Positions 60,076 through 64,000 of a stretch of 64,000 nt of DNA are shown here, in pieces. This stretch comes from an uncultured Eubacterium sp. (GTDB taxonomy: Bacteria; Bacillota; Clostridia; Lachnospirales; Lachnospiraceae). Numbering within the stretch: position 1 is the first letter of the stretch; each line of letters opens with the position of its first letter. The notes under the pieces are model-generated. The model was not told the origin of the DNA and searched no databases. It worked only from the letters and a program-made list of their open reading frames with translations. The stretch is from contig CAPAOV010000009.1 of the NCBI GenBank assembly GCA_948579355.1, forward strand, positions 1 through 64,000, given 5' to 3'. The position numbers and the translations under genes are program-made.

Positions 60076-62205
60076 ATGCGCCACTTTTTATCGCTATTTG
60101 TCCCTCTTGTCCTGATACTCTCTCTCTGCCATCCGCCCGCTTTTGCCCAAGCAGAAGAAGCAGCGGATGATATGACGCTGCCCTACGCAGACGGGGAAGT
60201 AATCGTTACGTTGGATAATACTTCCGGTTCTGCGCTGACGATTCCCGGCCGGAATACGTCCGATTGCGAAATTGAGGTAGAAGAATCATGGGACTTCGGA
60301 GATATCTGCATCTCGGAGGTTCATTCCGACGAAATGTCTACGGAGCAGCTAATAGATACTCTGGAAGAGGAAAAATCCGTCGTTTCCGTCGAGCCTAATT
60401 TCGTCCGCAAAAAGCTTTCTACCAACGATTCTTACCGCCCATTTCAGTGGTATCTGAACGGAGAGGGTTCGTTTCGGGTGAACAGTTCCGGCATACAGGA
60501 GAAGGAACTGCCAGCGGCCGCAAACGGAAACGCTCCTATTGTCGCTGTCGTTGATACCGGCATTGATTACCGGCATGAAGATTTGAGGAACCATATGTGG
60601 ATAAATCCATATTCCACTCTGCAAGGCATTTACGGGTACGATTTTGCGGATGACGATGACGACCCTATGGATGAAGACGAGGACGGACACGGTACACACT
60701 GTGCCGGCACTATAAGCGCCATGCGGAACAATGCGCTGGGAATCGCCGGACTTAGCGATGCCCGCCTGATGGCATTGAAAGTGTTTGATGAAAATGGCGA
60801 AGCGAAAGACAGCGACATTATTTCTGCCTTTTCTTATCTTTATAAAGCGCAGATGCTTGGCGCCAATATTGCGGCCGCTAATTGCTCGTGGGGCGGCGGC
60901 GGAAGAACTCCTGCCGCCGAAAAAGTGCTGATAGAAAAAATCGGCAGCAACGGCAGCCTGTTTATTTTTGCCGCCGGCAATGATGGAATCAATCACGATT
61001 TGATTGGCGGAAAAAATACCTGTCCTTACGATATCGACAGCGACTATGTGATTACGGTAGGAGCATCCGGCTTTAACGATAACCGAACCTCCTATTCCGA
61101 TTACGGAAAAACGACTGTGGATTTATTTGCGCCGGGGGAGATGATGGTTTCTACTGTCAATCAGGATTGTTTTACTCCGTTTCTGTATACAAAGGAGCAA
61201 AGAGACCGCCTGTGCTCCTATTTTTCTTCTTATGACACAAACGAAACGATTCTCTATACTGCTCCGGAGGCAGGAAAACCAAGCGACAATCTTAATTATA
61301 AAAAGAAAGAATATTCGGACGCAGACTTTTTCGGGGCGGATGACAGCGGCTCCCTCTGCCTTTCTCTGGGCAGCACTACGCCTGCCGCCAGTTGTTCGCT
61401 GTATATGGATGTGACGGATTTACATCTTGACACAAAAAAATCCTATTATGTATCTTACGAGATGGGTTTGGAAGAAGAGGACGGTATCTCATGGGACCAC
61501 TATTTTTCCTATCGCAATAGCAAGAGTTTCCATACCTATCGGGGGCGCACTTATCTGCTCATTGTCTCATTGAGCGGTGATTTCCGTTCCTCCAGAAAAA
61601 TGTATTTTGACAATCCTGCAGTTTCCGTACCGATTACTTCCAGTGTATCTTTTGGTAAATATAACGCCCTGAGCGGCACTTCAATGGCAGCTCCGACCGT
61701 TACTGCGGCAGCGGCGCTTTTATACGCCATGTACCCATCCGACACGGCCGCGCAGCGTAAGTCACGGCTTATGCACTGCACCCGCGCGACAGAGAACCTG
61801 ACTGCTTACTGCAAGACGGGCGCCGTTCTGGATTTAAGCAAATTGTCTTCTGCCACTTATGACGCCTCGCTTTTGTCAAAGCCGCAGGAACAGACTCCCG
61901 TCATTAATAAAAAGGAAACTTCCAAACCGAAAAAGGTTGCTGTCAAAAAGATTAAATTAAATAAGAAAAAGGCAACGCTCCGGTACGGCAAAAAACTAAA
62001 ATTAAAGGCGACAGTCTCTCCTGCCAACGCCACGAATAAGAAAATTAAGTGGAGCGTATCCAAAAAGAAATATGCCTCCGTATCCAAAAAAGGAGTTGTG
62101 AAAGCGAAAAAACGGGGCATTGGCCACCGTGTAAAAATATACGCCAAAGCAAAGGACGGTTCTTCCAAAAAAGCCGTCTGCACAGTAAAATTAAAGCGCA
62201 AATAA
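60076..62205 (+). CDS. secreted S8 (subtilisin) serine protease with Ig-like domain
   Basis: 709 residues. Signal peptide MRHFLSLFVPLVLILSL ending near AFAQA; an inhibitor-like propeptide (30-115); catalytic triad Asp160 (VVDTGID), His205 (DGHGTHCAGT) and Ser in LSGTSMAAPTVTAAAAL; oxyanion Asn in IFAAGNDG. An insert of about 130 residues separates the Asn and Ser regions. The C-terminal 110 residues are lysine-rich with a Big_2 Ig-like domain (VSPANATNKKIKWSVSK), likely binding the wall. ATG at 60076 after GCGGAGG. The response regulator gene begins 19 bases downstream. Confidence 0.9.
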   Translation: MRHFLSLFVPLVLILSLCHPPAFAQAEEAADDMTLPYADGEVIVTLDNTSGSALTIPGRNTSDCEIEVEESWDFGDICISEVHSDEMSTEQLIDTLEEEKSVVSVEPNFVRKKLSTNDSYRPFQWYLNGEGSFRVNSSGIQEKELPAAANGNAPIVAVVDTGIDYRHEDLRNHMWINPYSTLQGIYGYDFADDDDDPMDEDEDGHGTHCAGTISAMRNNALGIAGLSDARLMALKVFDENGEAKDSDIISAFSYLYKAQMLGANIAAANCSWGGGGRTPAAEKVLIEKIGSNGSLFIFAAGNDGINHDLIGGKNTCPYDIDSDYVITVGASGFNDNRTSYSDYGKTTVDLFAPGEMMVSTVNQDCFTPFLYTKEQRDRLCSYFSSYDTNETILYTAPEAGKPSDNLNYKKKEYSDADFFGADDSGSLCLSLGSTTPAASCSLYMDVTDLHLDTKKSYYVSYEMGLEEEDGISWDHYFSYRNSKSFHTYRGRTYLLIVSLSGDFRSSRKMYFDNPAVSVPITSSVSFGKYNALSGTSMAAPTVTAAAALLYAMYPSDTAAQRKSRLMHCTRATENLTAYCKTGAVLDLSKLSSATYDASLLSKPQEQTPVINKKETSKPKKVAVKKIKLNKKKATLRYGKKLKLKATVSPANATNKKIKWSVSKKKYASVSKKGVVKAKKRGIGHRVKIYAKAKDGSSKKAVCTVKLKRK

Positions 62206-62224
62206 CAGGGAGGGGATAGATTTT

Positions 62225-62917
62225 ATGGCAGGCCGCATTTTATTAGTTGACGACGAAGAAGAAATCTGCACGCTGCTGTCAGTATATTTAAAGAATGAAA
62301 ATTTCGAAGTAGTAACTTTTAGTACGGGAAAAGAGGCGCTTGATTATTTAGAAGACCATGAAGTTGATTTAGCGGTTTTGGACGTCATGCTGCCGGATAT
62401 GGATGGCTTCAGCATTTGCCAGAAGATACGGGAAACTAAATATTTCCCCATTATAATGCTGACCGCGAAAAATGAAGAAATAGACATCTTAAACGGATTG
62501 ACGCTCGGTGCGGATGACTATATTACGAAACCTTTTAAATCAATGGAAGTAATGGCGCGTATCCGCACACAATTGCGTCGTTATAAAACATATGACCAGC
62601 AGGGAATTGTTTCCGAAAAGGAAGAAATTGATATTCGCGGACTGTATATTAACGGACTGACACATAAGGCCTCCCTTTACGGAGACGCATTAGAATTGAC
62701 GCCGATTGAATTTTCCATTCTTTTTTATCTGGCAAAGAGACAGGGACAGGTTGTGTCGTCGGAAGAGTTATTTGAAGCTGTCTGGAAAGAGAAATATTAC
62801 GACCAGAACAATACGGTAATGACACATATTGGCCGCTTACGTGAAAAAATGAAAGAATCGGCGAAAAAGCCTACATTTATAAAAACAGTATGGGGAGTGG
62901 GGTATACAATTGAATAG
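62225..62917 (+). CDS. OmpR/VanR-type response regulator
   Basis: 230 residues. Intact receiver with Asp9-Asp10, phospho-acceptor Asp53 (VLDVMLPDMDG), Thr80 and Lys102 (TKPF); winged-helix domain 130-230 ending KTVWGVGYTIE. GGGAGGGG precedes the ATG. It overlaps the kinase gene by eight bases. Close in plan to VanR-like regulators, but no resistance gene is visible. Tandem ATCGTGAGAAA repeats after the kinase gene are a candidate target. Confidence 0.92.
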   Translation: MAGRILLVDDEEEICTLLSVYLKNENFEVVTFSTGKEALDYLEDHEVDLAVLDVMLPDMDGFSICQKIRETKYFPIIMLTAKNEEIDILNGLTLGADDYITKPFKSMEVMARIRTQLRRYKTYDQQGIVSEKEEIDIRGLYINGLTHKASLYGDALELTPIEFSILFYLAKRQGQVVSSEELFEAVWKEKYYDQNNTVMTHIGRLREKMKESAKKPTFIKTVWGVGYTIE

Positions 62918-63893
62918 TATAAATGAAATAAAATACCGAAATACAAAATTTAAGTTACTAATCTACGTGTTTATCTGGATTTTGCTGTGTGTGTGCGGCT
63001 ATCTGTCTAAACTTTATCTGTCTACGTTTGTCTGGTACTCGTGGGAGCCGGTTTATCCGTATCTGCATCTTCTCAAAGAAAATCTTGCCGCCATAATGCT
63101 TGGTATTTTTGCTCTCGGCATTTTTGCCATTTTGTGGCACGACTACCGGCAGATGAAAAATCTGGTGACAAAGGAACGGGAAGCAGCTCTAAAATTAGCG
63201 GCGCAGTCGGAACAGCGGAAAAATGATTTAGTCGTCTATCTGGCACATGATTTAAAGACGCCTCTGACTTCTGTACTCGGCTATCTTGAGTTATTGCAGA
63301 AAACTCCGGAGCTGCCTGAGGAAACTAAGCTCAAATATATGCAGACAGCATATGCAAAAGCGGAGCGTCTGGAAGATTTGCTCAACGAATTTTTTGAGAT
63401 AACGAGATATAATCTGACACAAATTATATTGGAGAAATCGAAGATTAATATGACAAGAATGCTGGAGCAATTGATTTTTGAATTTCGGCCAATGCTTCAA
63501 GAGCGCGATTTATCGTGCGAGCTGACGGCAGAAAAGGATTGTCCTTTTTTCTGCGATGCCAACCGTATCCAGCGGGTTTTTGACAATCTGCTAAAAAATG
63601 CCATACACTATTCTTTTTCCGGTTCTACGATTACTATTAATGTGAGTTTGAGAGAGAGGGAAATTGTCATCACCTTTACAAACGAGGGAAATACGATTCC
63701 ACCGGAAAAACTCTCCCACATTTTTGAGCAATTTTATCGTTTGGACAGCGCCCGCAGAACAAAGACCGGGGGCGCCGGCGTGGGACTGGCGATTGCCAAG
63801 GAAATTGTGAAACTACACGGGGGATTGATTACAGCGGCAAGTGAAAATAACCGTATTTGTTTTCAAGTCATATTACCGATTTTATCATCGTGA
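62910..63893 (+). CDS. sensor histidine kinase (VanS-like)
   Basis: 327 residues. Two membrane helices (residues 15-35 and 58-78) enclosing a short loop of about 20 residues, then a DHp domain with AHDLKTPLTSVLGYLELL (phospho-His113) and an HATPase domain (NLLKNAIHYS, GAGVGLAIAKEIVKLHGG). No HAMP domain is evident. The tiny outside loop favours sensing inside the membrane, as in intramembrane-sensing kinases. TTG start at 62910, overlapping the regulator stop. Confidence 0.9.
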   Translation: MNSINEIKYRNTKFKLLIYVFIWILLCVCGYLSKLYLSTFVWYSWEPVYPYLHLLKENLAAIMLGIFALGIFAILWHDYRQMKNLVTKEREAALKLAAQSEQRKNDLVVYLAHDLKTPLTSVLGYLELLQKTPELPEETKLKYMQTAYAKAERLEDLLNEFFEITRYNLTQIILEKSKINMTRMLEQLIFEFRPMLQERDLSCELTAEKDCPFFCDANRIQRVFDNLLKNAIHYSFSGSTITINVSLREREIVITFTNEGNTIPPEKLSHIFEQFYRLDSARRTKTGGAGVGLAIAKEIVKLHGGLITAASENNRICFQVILPILSS

Positions 63894-63908
63894 GAAAATC
63901 GTGAGAAA
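63887..63908 (+). promoter_or_regulatory. tandem 11-base repeats, candidate regulator box
   Basis: ATCGTGAGAAA occurs twice without a gap (63887-63897 and 63898-63908), overlapping the end of the kinase gene and followed by TATAAA at 63914. OmpR-family regulators bind direct half-sites one helical turn apart. Confidence 0.55.
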
Positions 63909-63924
63909 TTTGTTATAAAAAGAA

Positions 63925-64000
63925 AAAAACTTCCATTCTTTCTTTTGTTATGATGACAATATCAAAGGGCAAAAGAATATGTATCAGAATGGAGGTTTTT
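63925..64000 (+). repeat. inverted repeat covering the next gene's ribosome binding site
   Basis: AAAAACTTCCATTCT (63925-63939) and AGAATGGAGGTTTTT (63986-64000) pair over 15 bases in RNA with one G-U pair. The GGAGG in the second arm is the probable Shine-Dalgarno of a gene that starts just past the window. Confidence 0.6.

Noticed and set aside
62225..63893. Vancomycin resistance regulators (vanRS)
   Set aside because: The pair is VanRS-like in plan only; no van ligase, dehydrogenase or dipeptidase genes are present.

Overview
The window looks like a chromosomal segment of a flagellated, endospore-forming Lachnospiraceae-type member of the Clostridia. Supporting evidence: strong AGGAGG-type ribosome binding sites with frequent TTG/GTG starts, a T-box in front of a short alaS, a GerA/SpoVAF-type spore protein, a YtvI-like permease, MecA, a flagellin/FliS/DUF6240 cluster, a Gram-positive Tad pilus locus with an Flp1-like pilin and DUF5702/DUF6382 proteins, and a VanRS-like two-component pair. 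No species can be named from the sequence alone.

Layout. 1-9.7 kb is core chromosome: the 5' end of an Rhs-type secreted protein, T-box plus short alaS, endonuclease IV, SpoVAF-like protein, DUF4250, a GNAT acetyltransferase, a YtvI-like permease, an orphan OmpR-family regulator with an abnormal receiver, and metK. At 9.79 kb there is a tRNA-Arg(CCT). Its 3' part is repeated (51 bp, one mismatch) exactly 19,200 bp downstream, which defines an integrated element of about 19.2 kb. The element carries a P4/D5-type helicase, excisionase-like proteins, a tyrosine integrase, an Xre repressor with palindromic operators that control a cargo operon of small zinc/membrane/TPR proteins, a GC-rich plasmid/phage-like block (DUF932, DUF5688, YqaJ exonuclease), a ParE toxin-antitoxin pair, RecT, and at its right end a three-gene module sce7726-sce7725-RES. 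No capsid, terminase, relaxase or conjugation gene is visible, so it looks like a satellite-like or mobilised replicating island.

After the attachment site lie copies of a structured repeat and a small group of XRE-methyltransferase, HAD and NUDIX genes (29.5-31.8 kb). Core genes follow: a secreted leucine-rich-type protein, mecA, DUF1858 protein, ferredoxin, GH25 lysozyme, pgi, murG, HIT protein, a flavodoxin-SCP2 fusion, rhomboid protease and an ASKHA-domain protein. From 53.6 back to 43.6 kb runs an eleven-gene Tad/Flp pilus operon, all on the minus strand. 53.8-59.9 kb carries DUF2508, FliS, flagellin, DUF6240 and a degenerate HD-GYP protein. 60-63.9 kb is an S8 protease-response regulator-histidine kinase operon, and the next gene's leader starts at the window end.

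Most promising for new biology: the sce7726/sce7725/RES module (nuclease-like protein, unknown partner, NAD-consuming RES domain, no Xre antitoxin) at the edge of a mobile element; a recurrent structured repeat (three full copies and one partial) around the attachment region; paired GGACACAGGACACA inverted arms that may be replication or regulatory sites; and several inverted repeats that bury ribosome binding sites of genes for exported proteins.
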